Shown: positions 26,325 through 36,961 of the stretch, in pieces | Layout: the number at the start of each line of letters is the position of its first letter | How positions within the stretch are numbered: position 1 is the stretch's first letter | NCBI GenBank assembly: GCA_034509425.1 | Contig: JAVTVJ010000794.1 | Location: 953,496-1,017,495 of the forward strand | Direction: 5' to 3' | DNA length: 64,000 bases | Source of the DNA: Eopsaltria australis | Taxonomy: Eukaryota > Chordata > Aves > Passeriformes > Petroicidae | Program-made: the position numbers and the translations under genes | The notes under the pieces: model-generated | Seen by the model: the letters and a program-made list of their open reading frames with translations, nothing else | Database searches by the model: none | Told to the model about the DNA's origin: nothing

Positions 26325-26370
26325 CGTGTGTGTCTCTGTGTCTGTGTCTGTCTGTCTGTCTGTGTGTGTA
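26325..26370. repeat. TG/TCTG microsatellite inside LTR family A copy 1
   Basis: Alternating GTGTGT, TCTGTG and a run of TCTG units extends for about 46 bp immediately after the CAGTTCTTTACT block. The homologous position in copy 2 (42,650 onward) has no such tract, so the array expanded after the copies separated. Confidence 0.85.
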
Positions 26371-26446
26371 ACAGTGCACACAAAGCCCAGCGACGGCAGC
26401 GCCACAGCCCCAGGGGCGCCTCCCCTCGGTGCAGTTCCGCTCCCGG

Positions 26447-26518
26447 CCGGCAGGGGCGCTGTGGCTCGGGCCGGGCAGGGGCTGCGGTGGCTCCCCCCGC
26501 CTGCAGGGGGCGCTGTGG
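26447..26518 (+). promoter_or_regulatory. two CTCF-like cores in LTR family A copy 1
   Basis: CCGGCAGGGGCGCT (26,447-26,460) and CCTGCAGGGGGCGCTGTGG (26,500-26,518) match the G-rich core of the vertebrate CTCF motif (CCASYAGRKGGCGCT type). Both are in the same orientation. The equivalent pair is conserved in the other family member at 42,778-42,829. Binding is inferred from sequence only. Confidence 0.5.
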
Positions 26519-26548
26519 CGCGGGCCCGGCCGCCTCCCTGACGGGGCA

Positions 26549-26556
26549 ATGGCGGC
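26549..26556 (+). promoter_or_regulatory. YY1-like core in LTR family A copy 1
   Basis: The octamer ATGGCGGC, preceded by CA, matches the core of the YY1 recognition site. The same octamer is kept in copy 2 at 42,858-42,865, at a comparable distance downstream of the CTCF-like pair. Confidence 0.45.
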
Positions 26557-27291
26557 ACCGCCGGCGGGAGGGATGGGGAAGGGGCTTCCTTTTCGAACCA
26601 CCGGGGCAGCCGATCCTGGTGCAGGGATCCCCTCTGGATAGTGAAAGGAACTGCAGCAGGAACCTCAGAGCGGCAGCTGGAACGGCAGGTGCAACTCACC
26701 TGGAGCAACAGGCAAGAGGCAGCGGAAACTCTACAGCTGTAGCAGGAACCACGGGACATCCCAGCAGGCAGGGGGTGCGTGGCTACAGGGCAGAGGAACT
26801 GGGCTGAGGCAGCCCGGCTCCTAAACAGTCAGGGAGAGGTTCCCTGACAGGGGAAGGGGTCGGGGATCCCGGGATTTCCCCTGAGGCACCCCAGCAGATG
26901 GTGAGGGGTCCTTTGTTTGGTGAGGTAGGGTGTAAATAAGGTCCGAGTACAACAAGCAGAGCTCCAGTCACGGTAGAAGGCAGCAGAAAACAGAACCCCG
27001 CAGTGGTGGTGCATTCTTCCCACACCGCCTGCAGCCTCCTTCCCCTCCAAATGCCACGACCAAGGGCTAGCAGCTGCATCCACCCCCTTTTTCCCAACTC
27101 AATTCTCGCATTATCTTTGCCCCTCCGAGAGAAACCCTCAGGTAAGAGAATAACCAGCCGCATTCCTTCCCAAGGCAGTTTCTTTTGTCTCTCTTAAGTG
27201 CCCAGTCGTTATTGTCTCTTAGCAACAAAAAGGGAAGAAGTTCCCTAAGGGAAAGCAAGCAAAAGGAAAAACCCTAACCTCCAACAAGTGG

Positions 27292-30200
27292 TGCTATGGT
27301 ATCCACACGAGGGCTTGTGTACCTGTAATCATGTGGGGAAGGCCTCATGCTTGCGGTGTCAATTGGACTGCTGCAAGTTTTTGCTCTTTACCAAGGTAGC
27401 CATGGTACCGAGTATGCTACAGACCTCTGCTGAGGTGAATCCAGGTGAGCTCTGCCTTCAGAGGGTGATTCTGTATGATAGGGGCTGTAGCTGGCTCCTC
27501 ATTAGGTGAGGGTGTGTAACATAAAAGAAAATGCATAGGAACAAGCTGACTCACAATTACTTACAATTGAAAAACTGAAACAGCTGGGTATTTACATTTT
27601 TTTATATTTCTTAGACTACCTAATTTGTATGGAATGAATAATACAAAGGTGGCTGCTGACGGACGGAAGTTTCTCCATGGTAAGAAGAGAAAAAACCAAT
27701 TTTCTATCCATAGTTTTTCAGAAAATACCTGCAGAGTTTTGTCTTCTGTTGGTTAACAGTCAGCCTATTAATCTGTCAAACAAAAGAGAAAGGAAATGTA
27801 ACACTAGAATGAATTATAACACAAAGTGGTAAATATAGCTTATACCCAAAGATACAGCCCCCCAGTCTTTGGGAAGGATGGTAGTTAGGTTCAGATACCA
27901 CAGCTTAGATTCATTTTGTTCTTACCACCCACATCATAGAACTTTGCATATTCGTTTCCTGTATTTCTGTTTTCAGTTCTTCTAATTATAAAGACCTTTT
28001 AAAATTGAATTTTATTACAATATATCACAGCAGTACCATTCACTTGATGACAGTTTTTTTAAAATAACTTACTTATTTTTTTTCTGATCAAAAAGCCACC
28101 ACAGGAAATACGATAAAGAATCAGAGACTTCGTTCCCTGGAGTCAGTAGCACATTAATATTTTTCATATTTGTATTTGCTGTCATCAGCCACAATTCTGT
28201 TTCAGATCAAGGGTAAGGGAGCCCTTTTTAATGTGGGAGGGTAGGATTTTAGGCAAACTTAAAACAGGTACCATTTGTCTTGCTTTAAATCATCCTAGTT
28301 TTTAAAATCCCATAAAGCTTTTCATTTACTGTATGACCAGAAAATATTCAGTTCATCTCCATGTTCAAAGTGATGAACTCTGGAAAAAGCAAATTATCAT
28401 GTGGTGTTAATTCTCTATAAGCAATCACATTTCCAGCAGTCAGGTGGCTTAAATTAAGGCATTATTAAGCTTTCATGTGTAGAAAATGATATGTGCACTG
28501 CTTTGAAAATGTAGAATAAACTCAGCAGCTTTTTTATTTTTCTTGAACATAAACGCCTTTCCTGTATGCCTGTATGTGATGATTTTTTTAGATACAATGA
28601 GATTAAAAGAGGGGAAAGGCTCAGGAAGCCTGCTTAGTCCTATCAGTGTTTACTGGCCCTTCACAACACAGTGCCAGGCACCCAAAGCAGCCTCTGCGGC
28701 AGGTATTTGCACCCCTGGATGTGTGAATTGGCAGAGCACTATCAGTCTGAAGCCTTTTGCAGCTTGGCAGTTATTGTGCTGGGATTTACAAGCTCCCAGC
28801 TCTGGCTTCAAAGGAACATCATTATTTTGGGGAATAAATTCTTGTAGTGGTGGGATTTTACTCTAGTGACTGTTTTGAGTTTTTTTCAGATGTAGGGCTG
28901 AAACTGAATTAGAGCCGTGACTGTTTTTCTTCAGCTCAGTAAGGCTGAAAATGCCCCAAGAATTATGCACTGTTCTCTAATGTTAAATGTTGAAATAATT
29001 CTAATATATGAACATGAAAGAACAGGGTCTTTATTGTTTTTTAGATGTACATTTGTTAGATAAATGCGGATGCATGAGGAACTGTCATTACACTGCACCA
29101 CTTAAAGGAGAGATCTCATTCTTCATGTCTGCCCTCAGGCAATGGTGTGGGATTATCTGTGCCAAAATGAAATGTACAGCTACATGCTACAAAAAACTGC
29201 AGCTGTCTTTGGTGTGTCAGGTACTCATGAGTACCTTGCTGGTACTCATGAGCAGCTCTTCTGGGTTAATGGTGTCACAGAGGTGAAGCTGCAGCTATGT
29301 TGGGTACCTCTGCTGTGCCAGCATTTTCCTCTGTTGTCATTAATACAGTATGACACCCGTTACTGCCTTTGGGGGAAATAGAGAAGGGAAAAACAGTGCC
29401 GTCACAGCAGATGCACTCTGATCTGGCTCCAGGGGGGACTGGGGTGCTTCCACTGATTCTTCTTGTCTCACATTTGGGTATGAGTGGTGTTGGAGCTTCT
29501 CAGCCAGGGCCTGTGACCTCTTTCTGCTCAAATGCTTAGTTCTCTGCAAGTCAGTGGACTCTGAGCACTGTAGCTATGAAACAGCCTTGCCTGGCTTTTC
29601 CACATGTCTCTGCTCTCCATGAGCATCCCACACACACCCTATCAGTGTTTTTTTTCAGACAAGTGAAGCAAAGAAGTAACAAATGTGTGCCTTTGCCTCA
29701 TTTTAACAAAACCTCTTTATGAGATGCAATATGAAGATCATGAGAGCAGCCACTTGTGTGGCCACATATGTGGCAAATTGCTGCTCTTGTGCTGTACATT
29801 GGCACCTGATTCTGAAAAGGAAAGACCATCTCTACAGGGGCAGGTAGAAAGATGCAGCCACACTGCAGTCAGTGGGAGCCTTGGGTCAGTAATGAGAAGG
29901 AATTGCTGAGGGGGTTGCAGCACTTGTGCTTCATTTGTCATCAGTTCAGCAAAGTGCAGGGACAGGTGGGTTCAGCTGGAGCCAGGCTACTGCTGAACTT
30001 ACCTCCTTTTCTGGCGCTCCAACAGTTATTTGGTTTGAAATTCTTAATTATTTGATTTATTCTGTTTATTCCCTTAAGTGCTTTAGACATTATGTCTCAA
30101 TTTATGCTGGGAAATCTTTCTCTGTTTGTTTCCTGGGATTGTAAACTGATTTATTTTAATCTTGCAGTGACCTAGGTAGATTTATGTTCACACAGGCAAA

Positions 30201-30315
30201 TGAGATCGAAGCTATTTCCTTTGGAAGGACTACTATGATTTAATTTTTGTTTTCTACTTTATTTTCTTGAAAAACTACGTGTCTAAGATGACATAATTCT
30301 TCATCATACGCATGT
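27292..30315. other. gene-free stretch
   Basis: I recognise no exon or repeat. The local structure is a 16-bp palindrome followed by a repeat of its first half near 29.2 kb, listed separately. Open frames are short and overlap on both strands. Confidence 0.55.
29220..29252. repeat. palindrome plus direct repeat GGTACTCATGAG
   Basis: GGTACTCATGAGTACC (29,220-29,235) is a perfect 16-bp palindrome. After 5 bp its first 12 bases recur as GGTACTCATGAG at 29,241-29,252. The arrangement is seen directly. It could form a small hairpin, but no role is known. Confidence 0.9.
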
Positions 30316-32048
30316 GCATGTGTTGGGGTTTAGAGGTTTGGGGAATCGAAACCAGGCAGAAACACCAATTTGCAGGGGTTTTAATTTGCCTATTTGAGTG
30401 TTTTTTGGCTAAATGCCAGCACATTTACTAAAATAATTTGATTTTTGTTGTGAGATAAGGATTAATAGTAGGCAAAGTAGGTTTATACTTTAAGGAATAT
30501 AAAAAGAATTTATTAACAGACTTAAAAACGGGAATAATAATAATCAGGAATCAGAACAAAACCTTTAGAACACCTTTTTCCCCCTCCCCCACCTCTTAAT
30601 TTCTTTCCCACTGACCATACAAAAGGCAACACTTTGACTTGTAGTTAAATACCACCTCTGGAAACAGTTCTTTTCTCCGTTCACGTAGGGAGAGAAGTTT
30701 TCTCTTGCTCTATTATGTTGATTCTCCAGAAGAAACACAGTTCCTATGGTTGTCAGCCTCCCAGTAAGCAACCTCCCAAAGGAAAAGATTTGCTTTTCTG
30801 GAACCCTTCCCACTTCAGTAGCTTTCCCAGGGCTACTACAAATGGACATATGATGGTCGTTGAGGTGCTTTTTTGAGGATGAACATTTCTATTGTAGTGG
30901 CAACGAAATCCCCTTTTCTCTGTATTGGCAACACAAGTCTTCTATTATTCTCAGTGCAAGGAAATCTAATACACAAGAGTCTTAGCCCACTGCTTATACC
31001 TAGAACATTACATCCCCCTTTTTTCACCCCTTTTAGACCACTGTTCATATATTACAGGGTATATTATAGCCGAGTTTATCAACATGTTTTTACAAGAATA
31101 TTTTTCAGCCCCAAGGCACTCCTCATCTCTTATTTTTCTAAGTATAAACTTTGCTACATTCATTAACTTGGAGTCTTTATGTTGTACCTGTTGTAAGTGT
31201 CTTCATTCCTTTTCTTTTTTTGGGGGGGGGAATGGATGCTCTAAAGTCCCATCCTGATATTGAATGAAAACAGTTAATTTGTCTTTTAGCCGGGTGATGG
31301 TCACATGACCTCTGCCCGCATTGTTCAAGTGCAGTAGGTTCAGCATTCGAGCTGAGGGAGGGGAATTCGTCTGTGCCGTTCTCCATCCAAGCTGCATTTC
31401 AGCTGCAGGGGCTGGTGTGACTGTGTCCAAAATGTAGAGGGCTGGCTGGGCTCTCGCACTGAGCCACTCTGCAGAACCGGCCCAGTGGGGCCACATCCAA
31501 GCTGCAGGGAGAGGAGTTCACCTGTGCTGCTCTCCCGCACCAGGCCATGCTGCAGGGGCCAGTGGGACCTCATTGAAGCTTTACGGGGCCGGCCCCAAGC
31601 CCTTTTCCCACCGTGCCACGGGGAAACCGGCCTGGCTGAGCTAGGTGTGGGGGGGAGTTGGTAAGGCTCCTTGGCCGGGGACAGCAGAATGAAGCCTCTC
31701 TCAGCTCAAGTGGAGCCGATTTGGTTCCCTCTTGGATGGAGCCGCTCTAAGGAACTGAAAGAGTGGCCCAGGTTCCCCCTTCCCTCCCCCCTCCACACTA
31801 TCCCGGCCGACAGCCCCAGGCCACGGAGGGCCTGGGCGGACCTCACCAGATGCACGGAGGGGAGAGAAAGCAAGTCTTTCCTCAGCGAACCGGAAATCTA
31901 AAAAAAGAACTTCTCCAGGTTCTCTCCTGGTTTTATGAGTTCTGAAGGCGTAAACTCTAATACCGTCTTTTGGATACATCATTTGTGGCTCCACCTCCTC
32001 CTTTCTGTACCGAGAGTTTTTCAACTAAGGTTACTCCACGACAGCACG
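30316..32048 (-). mobile_element. long LTR-type element, near-exact 5-bp duplication
   Basis: The element spans 30,321-32,043 (1,723 bp). On the plus strand it begins TGTTGGGGTTTAGAGG and ends ACTCCACGACA. Its flanks are GCATG (30,316-30,320) and GCACG (32,044-32,048), which fits a 5-bp target duplication with one transition. A minus-strand AATAAA (antisense at 30,509-30,514) about 190 bp from the left end gives R/U5 at the left and U3 at the right. The right 900 bp are GC-rich, with a run of G at about 31,221. The pattern resembles long passerine endogenous-retrovirus LTRs that I recall only generally. At 1.7 kb it is long for a single LTR and may be composite. There is no gag, pol or env frame. 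Confidence 0.65.
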
Positions 32049-33882
32049 TTTGGTGGGGGATATAAAGACAATTTGCATGAAAAGATATATTAGTAGAGAA
32101 GGATGACATGCTATATGTACTCATTGTAGATCTGGGTTTTCTGCTTTCCTTCTGCCTCTGCTATCAAAATTTGCTATCATCATAGCTTTTTCTACATTTG
32201 TAGGCTGGCTGCAATAGGAAGAGTATTGGAAATTGCCTGTTCTCAGTGACTCTTTACCATTCTGTGGCTAAATGGCATCATAATTAATGTCACAACAGTG
32301 GATTTGAAAAGGTGAGACTGTAACGAGAGTTCAGAACTTTTTCAAAGTGGTGATTTTAAAGGGTGAGTCTCTTCTGCTAGATTTGAAATGCATGCTGTTG
32401 TTTGTCATTATATTAACAGTTTGGACGCCTGATGCCCCTTCAGGTTCAGTACCATGATATACATTAAGTCCTTTGTAGCCATGGGGCTTGGAACCTGTTT
32501 TGCAGTAGGTCTCCGTAACACAAAACTGATTTCCCCACCACAGGTGTGAGGCAAGGGTTAAGTTGTTTTTTGTAGGAAAAGTGTAGAGCAGTGTACTATT
32601 TTACAGGTGAAATAATTTCTGGCACTTAAGTGTAGAACATGCAAATATGGTTCTTGTTGTGATTATCCCCATCTCTTTCCTCCCATCTGGGATTGGCCAC
32701 ATCTGTAGCTGTTTGGTAATGGAGGGATCCACTTGGAATGATGAAAACAGCCAGGGATTGGCCAGACTACTAAGCAGATCTTGCAGTAGTGCATCCACCA
32801 AATGCATGACACAGCTCCTGGCACTCTCTCGTCTCTCATCATAAGTAACAGATATAGCTATTTGTCACCAATAAATAGTGGAGACTGGACTATTGCCTGG
32901 CCCTGAGCAATGTGTGCAGCTCTCATATGTACAGCTCTTTCCTTCTTCCTGGAAGCAAGGTGGTAATGCTGGTTGTGGGGACAGTACCTATCTCCAAATC
33001 ATGTCTGGACACTGGTGCGGGTGATGCTCTTTGGCACAGGTCAGAGTATTTTAACAAAGCCCTGGGGTTGGTGAAGTTGAATGAAATGTGGATGTGAAAG
33101 CACTAGCAGAAACAGAAACACAAGGCTTAATGAAATTAGTAGGTTAATCTCTACAGGGCATTGTAGAAGTAAATTCATTCAAAGAATTTGATAACAAGAA
33201 GGCAAAGAATAAACTAAAGCCTGAACCTACGGTAAAGAGATGAGGAGAAACTGGAGGGGTGCCATAAAACATCCCGATAAACAACAGAACAATGGCAAGC
33301 AGGAATTTGTCCTTTAAGTCACCCTGTCAGATCCCCAGAGTTCAAAAACACATACAGAACACAGTTTTGTTGTCACCAGAAGCAAACCTAAGAGCTGTCC
33401 CAGGACTTGGCAGCCAGTGGTACTGTACACACAGACTGTTTGAATGGGTGCCTGGGTGCAGATGACCCATGGGATACCAAGGAAAACTGCAGTCACTTCA
33501 TTTTTCCTGGGATGGGGTGAGCTGAAGTGTCCTCAGAATCCGACAGTAAGTGAATCACATTTTGAGTATAGGAGTCTGGTCCTTCTTACAACACCTTATT
33601 TTAAAATACCTTTGTCCACATCTGAATTAATATATTTTCAACAGATCATTGAGATTTTTAAAGAACTGTTTGCTAGAGAACAACTTTGATGACATAAAGG
33701 AAGAGAAAAAGCAAGTGGTTCTGTTAACAGTATCAGCAGCTGTCTGAGTGGCTTTTACATGCAGTAAGAAGTCATAATACGACACATATTTTTAGTGCTT
33801 GATCCTGTGCCATTATAGAAATCACGTTCCATTATCCAGGCATGCTGGTGGAGATAGAGCTACTGATTTCCAAATGTTTATC
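32049..33882. other. gene-free stretch
   Basis: I recognise no exon and no confident repeat. A frame at 32,912-33,097 contains LDTGAG, which loosely recalls a retroviral protease active site, but nothing around it supports that reading. See the rejected items. Confidence 0.5.
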
Positions 33883-33888
33883 AGAAGT

Positions 33889-34383
33889 TATCGCCTGCGT
33901 GGGGACTGTCCCGGGGACAGAGATCAGCAGCATGTCCCAGAAGTGTCCCACGGGGAGCCGCTCTGGTGGGGCTGCTTTAGCTCCTGCTGTGGACTCTACC
34001 GGTGGGCACAGAGACAAGTCCTAGCAGGTCCAGGAGTAAAGAATAAGGGAGGGATCATCTGTGTGGGTATCAAGGAGTTTATTAAAAGTTCCTCACTCGA
34101 ATGGGTCCAGGGACAGAAGACCCAGAAAAAAAGGGAGCACAGACTTTTATACAGCAGTAACTAACCAGTCAGGAGAGAGTCCAGGGGCAGGGGGGGAAGG
34201 CAGGACAATCTTACACAGTCCAGTGAGGAGAGGGAAGGGGAGGAGAGAGAAAACCACAACCAATGGAGTACCAAGTAGCACAGAACCTTCTAGATGCAGA
34301 TACATATGCATAAGGGGTGGAGAACAAACAGTCCAATCATGGGGGTACAATTAACATAGGAAGAATGCATCAGTCACGTGGAC
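33889..34383 (-). mobile_element. LTR family B, unit 1, apparently lacking its U3 head
   Basis: This is an LTR-type unit on the minus strand. It carries a TATA box (TATAAAA, antisense at 34,145-34,151), a polyadenylation signal (AATAAA, antisense at 34,078-34,083) and a GC-rich R/U5 down to the left edge. The left edge TATCGCC resembles the TGTCACC edge of the LTR at 36,959 with the terminal CA mutated to TA. In U3, GAACCTTCTAGAT (34,283-34,295) aligns with the heat-shock-like motif of the two related LTRs. Only about 90 bp lie between this motif and the junction with unit 2, compared with about 190-320 bp in the relatives, so the U3 head is missing. No internal retroviral region is present. 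Confidence 0.55.
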
Positions 34384-35126
34384 TGTAAATTTCCGCGTCC
34401 TCGGTTCCTCGTGCTAGGCTGGTTGCCTCCCGCCGCCCGTGTGTCCTCGAGTACCCAGACCCTCGGGTGGGTAAACGAGGGAACCACGCAGGTCCCACAG
34501 GAGCAGGAGGCGTGTGAGGGTTGGGGTTATCCCCCCAAGGATCGCTGGGTCAATGGCGAAGATAAAGGAGCGACTCTCAGCTCAGCAACAGAGGAAGATT
34601 TATTGCTCTCTGGAACCTGAGGCTAAGAGCCCCGAAGAAGGGTCGTGCATGAACTTATAAACGGCACAGATAACCAATCAGGGGTCGGGAGTGGGGAGGA
34701 GTTAGGGAGGGACTAGGAATCAACAACCATTGGGAAGGAAGGAGGGGAGGAGACTAGGGTGAACAACGAATCATCAGGCGTACAACAAGGAACTTTCCAG
34801 AACTGGGGAGAGATTGACATGAGAATGACAAACAACATAACCAATGAACAACAACGTGGGAGTAACAACTTAAATGGACTAAACCATGGTTGTTTCTAAG
34901 CTCGGGGGAGTTTCTCCTCTAGGTGGGCTGATCCACCAAGGGGAGGAGCGATCTAAGGCCCTTCGGGGTTTTCCCTTCAGGGAAACAACTCCAACAACGT
35001 GGGAGAAACTATTATCCTCCAGAGGGAAGGGGAGGATTTTCAGACCCGAGCAACCCTCCACACCATGGCCCCTTAGGACCTCCTGGATCTTCCTGGGCCT
35101 CAGTGGTAGCCTCAACAGCTGCCACA
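34384..35126 (-). mobile_element. LTR family B, unit 2, solo-type
   Basis: This LTR is 743 bp long. On the minus strand it starts TGTGGCAGCTG at 35,126 and ends GAAATTTACA at 34,384. In minus-strand order it carries a heat-shock-like TTCnnGAAnnTTC motif (34,790-34,802), a CCAAT-type GATTGGTTA (antisense near 34,672), a TATA-like TTTATAAG (antisense at 34,654-34,661) and AATAAA (antisense at 34,599-34,604), followed by GC-rich R/U5. This order matches the LTR at 36,959-37,575, which also starts TGTGGC. It has no matching duplication of its own. The outer flank AGAAGT (35,127-35,132) recurs at 33,883-33,888, outside unit 1. Confidence 0.72.
34790..34802. promoter_or_regulatory. heat-shock-element-like motif in LTR family B unit 2
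   Basis: The bases read GAACTTTCCAGAA, which is a perfect three-pentamer GAAnnTTCnnGAA arrangement, the DNA recognition pattern of heat-shock factors. It lies in U3, upstream of the TATA-like box on the minus strand. Function is inferred. Confidence 0.55.
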
Positions 35127-35132
35127 AGAAGT

Positions 35133-35503
35133 AGTCTTCTGTGTGGTGTTACCTGTAAAAAAAAAAGGGTATTATTTGCATTTTAAATACAATTTTTACA
35201 TGTCTTTTTAAACACCTATTATATGCAAGGCAAATATAATCAGATGATTACTTTATCAATTATTCTTCAACCAGTTGTGTAGGAAACTCCTCAAGGTTTG
35301 AAGGTTTCTTTCTCAGCTGCCGTATATTAGTCTTCAGCATGATTCGTGAACTTGAATGTTAAACGCTATTTGTGCTCAATGCAGAATTTCCAAGCTGAAG
35401 GAAAACAAAATGCAGGGTAAATATTTTTTTAAAATAGCTTTAAAGCCATGAAAAAATAAAGAAAGCGGCAGCAACAATGTCATCAAAAACACCACTGCCA
35501 CTA

Positions 35504-35548
<45 letters not shown>

Positions 35549-36778
35549 GAAGAAAAAGAAGAAGAAAAAGCAGAAAAAGAGAAGATGAAAGAAGAGAAAA
35601 ATTTGAAAAAAATCTAAACTGAAACAAGAGAAGGGAGATATCCTGTCTGAATATTACCGAGTGTTTCTACCACATGTACCTGGTGTGAACAATGTTTTTT
35701 ATATAGACATACACACAGTTTTTTGGGTTTGTGTTCCTTCTCTCAGTCAGAATGCTACCTATTCATCTTTCTTTCTGAAGAATATGCTTGTAAGTATTCA
35801 GGAGCAATTTTTTACTTTGTAAAAAAGTTGTAAATGGACCACCCTTCCTCGCCCCTAAGTTTAAGAACATACTATGAAATTGTATTATAAAATGTGATAT
35901 GGGATCAGTCAAAATAATTCATCTGTATTAAAGATCTCATTTGTAAAACTGATATTTTAAAATGTTTGTAAGACAGTAAAAAAGAAATTACTTATAAAAA
36001 CTAATTTTAAAAGATTTAATGCCAAAAGTTGTTGAAACAATTTCTAGCCAATTTTCTATCACAGCCCTATTGCTGTGTTGTTTGAATAACTCTGAAATGT
36101 ACTCACGTTTGCAACACTCTTGTCACAAAAGGGACGTTGTTATTCTCGTTTCACTGAGTTTTCACGTATGTGCTTTCAAGGAAGCACAAATACATTGCTT
36201 TTAGTCTAGAGATATGAGACAGCTGTGGTGAAGTGGGGTTTCTCATACTCCAGTTCCAACTGTCAGAGAGCTTTCCTGAGAGGGATTTTGTTCTAAGTAT
36301 GGGGAGCATATATTTGGCAACGTAAGGGCAGATTTGATTCATCTTCATAATGGCTAAAATTTCTACTCTGGTTACTGTTCAATGGTTTTCATTGCCAAGC
36401 ACTATCTTGCGGGCCCCATCAACACTTGCTGGATTAGCATTAATGCAGAGTTTGGATAATCCTAGAGACTGAACTGGTATGTCACTCTTTCAGGTATCTA
36501 AGTGCTTCAGTGAGAAGGCTGTGTTTTAGATTACACATTTTTCTAGTCAGACACTTGCATCTTCTACAACACCAGCTGTGGTACCACAGTGACTTCGTAA
36601 CTAGCTACAAGTATTCGAGGACAACTAGAGTCACAAATAAGGGCTACCTGACTTTTTTTTCTACTCATCTAGGTGTAAATTGAAATGCAGACAGAGAACA
36701 GAGAAGCTGTCCTGGAAGATGATAAATTTGTTTCCTGTGTGCTTCAGCATGATCCTCATTTAACATGATGCTTCCATG
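35133..36778. other. gene-free stretch with TAA microsatellite
   Basis: No exon is recognised. It holds the TAA microsatellite and adjoining A/G-rich tract at 35.5 kb. The rest is AT-rich single-copy-looking DNA up to the duplicated flank at 36,779. Confidence 0.55.
35508..35548. repeat. (TAA)n microsatellite
   Basis: About 13-14 uninterrupted TAA units are followed directly by a purine-rich stretch (AGAAGAAAAAG pattern) to about 35,615. The tract translates antisense as a poly-leucine run, so the open frame there is not a gene. Confidence 0.95.
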
Positions 36779-36961
36779 GGTAAAATTAGCAGAGTCAGCT
36801 CATTCCACAGCTCAGCCTTCCATAAATGTAGCATTGCCATGTATCCTTCAAAGACTAGTTTCACTTCAGCATAATTTCTATTCCTGATTAGGGTATTAAC
36901 TGAGTTGTTGAAACTTCTAAAGTGGATAGGAAACTGCTTTGACTTCTCAGCTCTACAGTGT
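36779..36961 (+). repeat. 183-bp flank duplication, left copy
   Basis: This segment is repeated at 37,576-37,758, on the other side of the LTR at 36,959-37,575. The copies differ at five positions (about 97% identity), all transitions, with C or G in this copy and T or A in the other. The last three bases (TGT) overlap the LTR terminus and may match by chance. See the first finding. Confidence 0.95.

Larger units (their letters stand above)
26167..27291 (-). mobile_element. solo LTR, family A copy 1, AGTGG target duplication
   Basis: The LTR occupies 26,172-27,286 (1,115 bp). On the plus strand it begins TGTCTTGAAGGG and ends CCTCCAACA, and it is bracketed by the exact 5-bp duplication AGTGG (26,167-26,171 and 27,287-27,291). 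It is homologous along its length to the LTR at 42,502-43,422. Shared blocks include AAAGACAGGTGTCTG, CAGTTCTTTACT, the CTCF-like and YY1-like blocks at 26.45-26.56 kb, and the CTTAGCAAC block near the right end. The minus orientation is inferred from an AGTAAA polyadenylation-like signal (antisense at 26,318) placed as in other minus-strand LTRs here. The centre is strongly GC- and CpG-rich. Open frames inside it are composition artefacts. A TCTG microsatellite at 26,325-26,370 is absent from copy 2. Confidence 0.85.

Noticed and set aside
26236..26807. Overlapping open frames of 121-170 codons on both strands
   Set aside because: They lie within LTR family A copy 1, include a translated microsatellite and low-complexity GC-rich sequence, and are not conserved as proteins in copy 2.
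32912..33097. Short frame with LDTGAG, resembling a retroviral aspartic protease motif
   Set aside because: Only a few residues match, surrounding protease or pol motifs are absent, and it is not continuous with an LTR element. Most likely coincidence.
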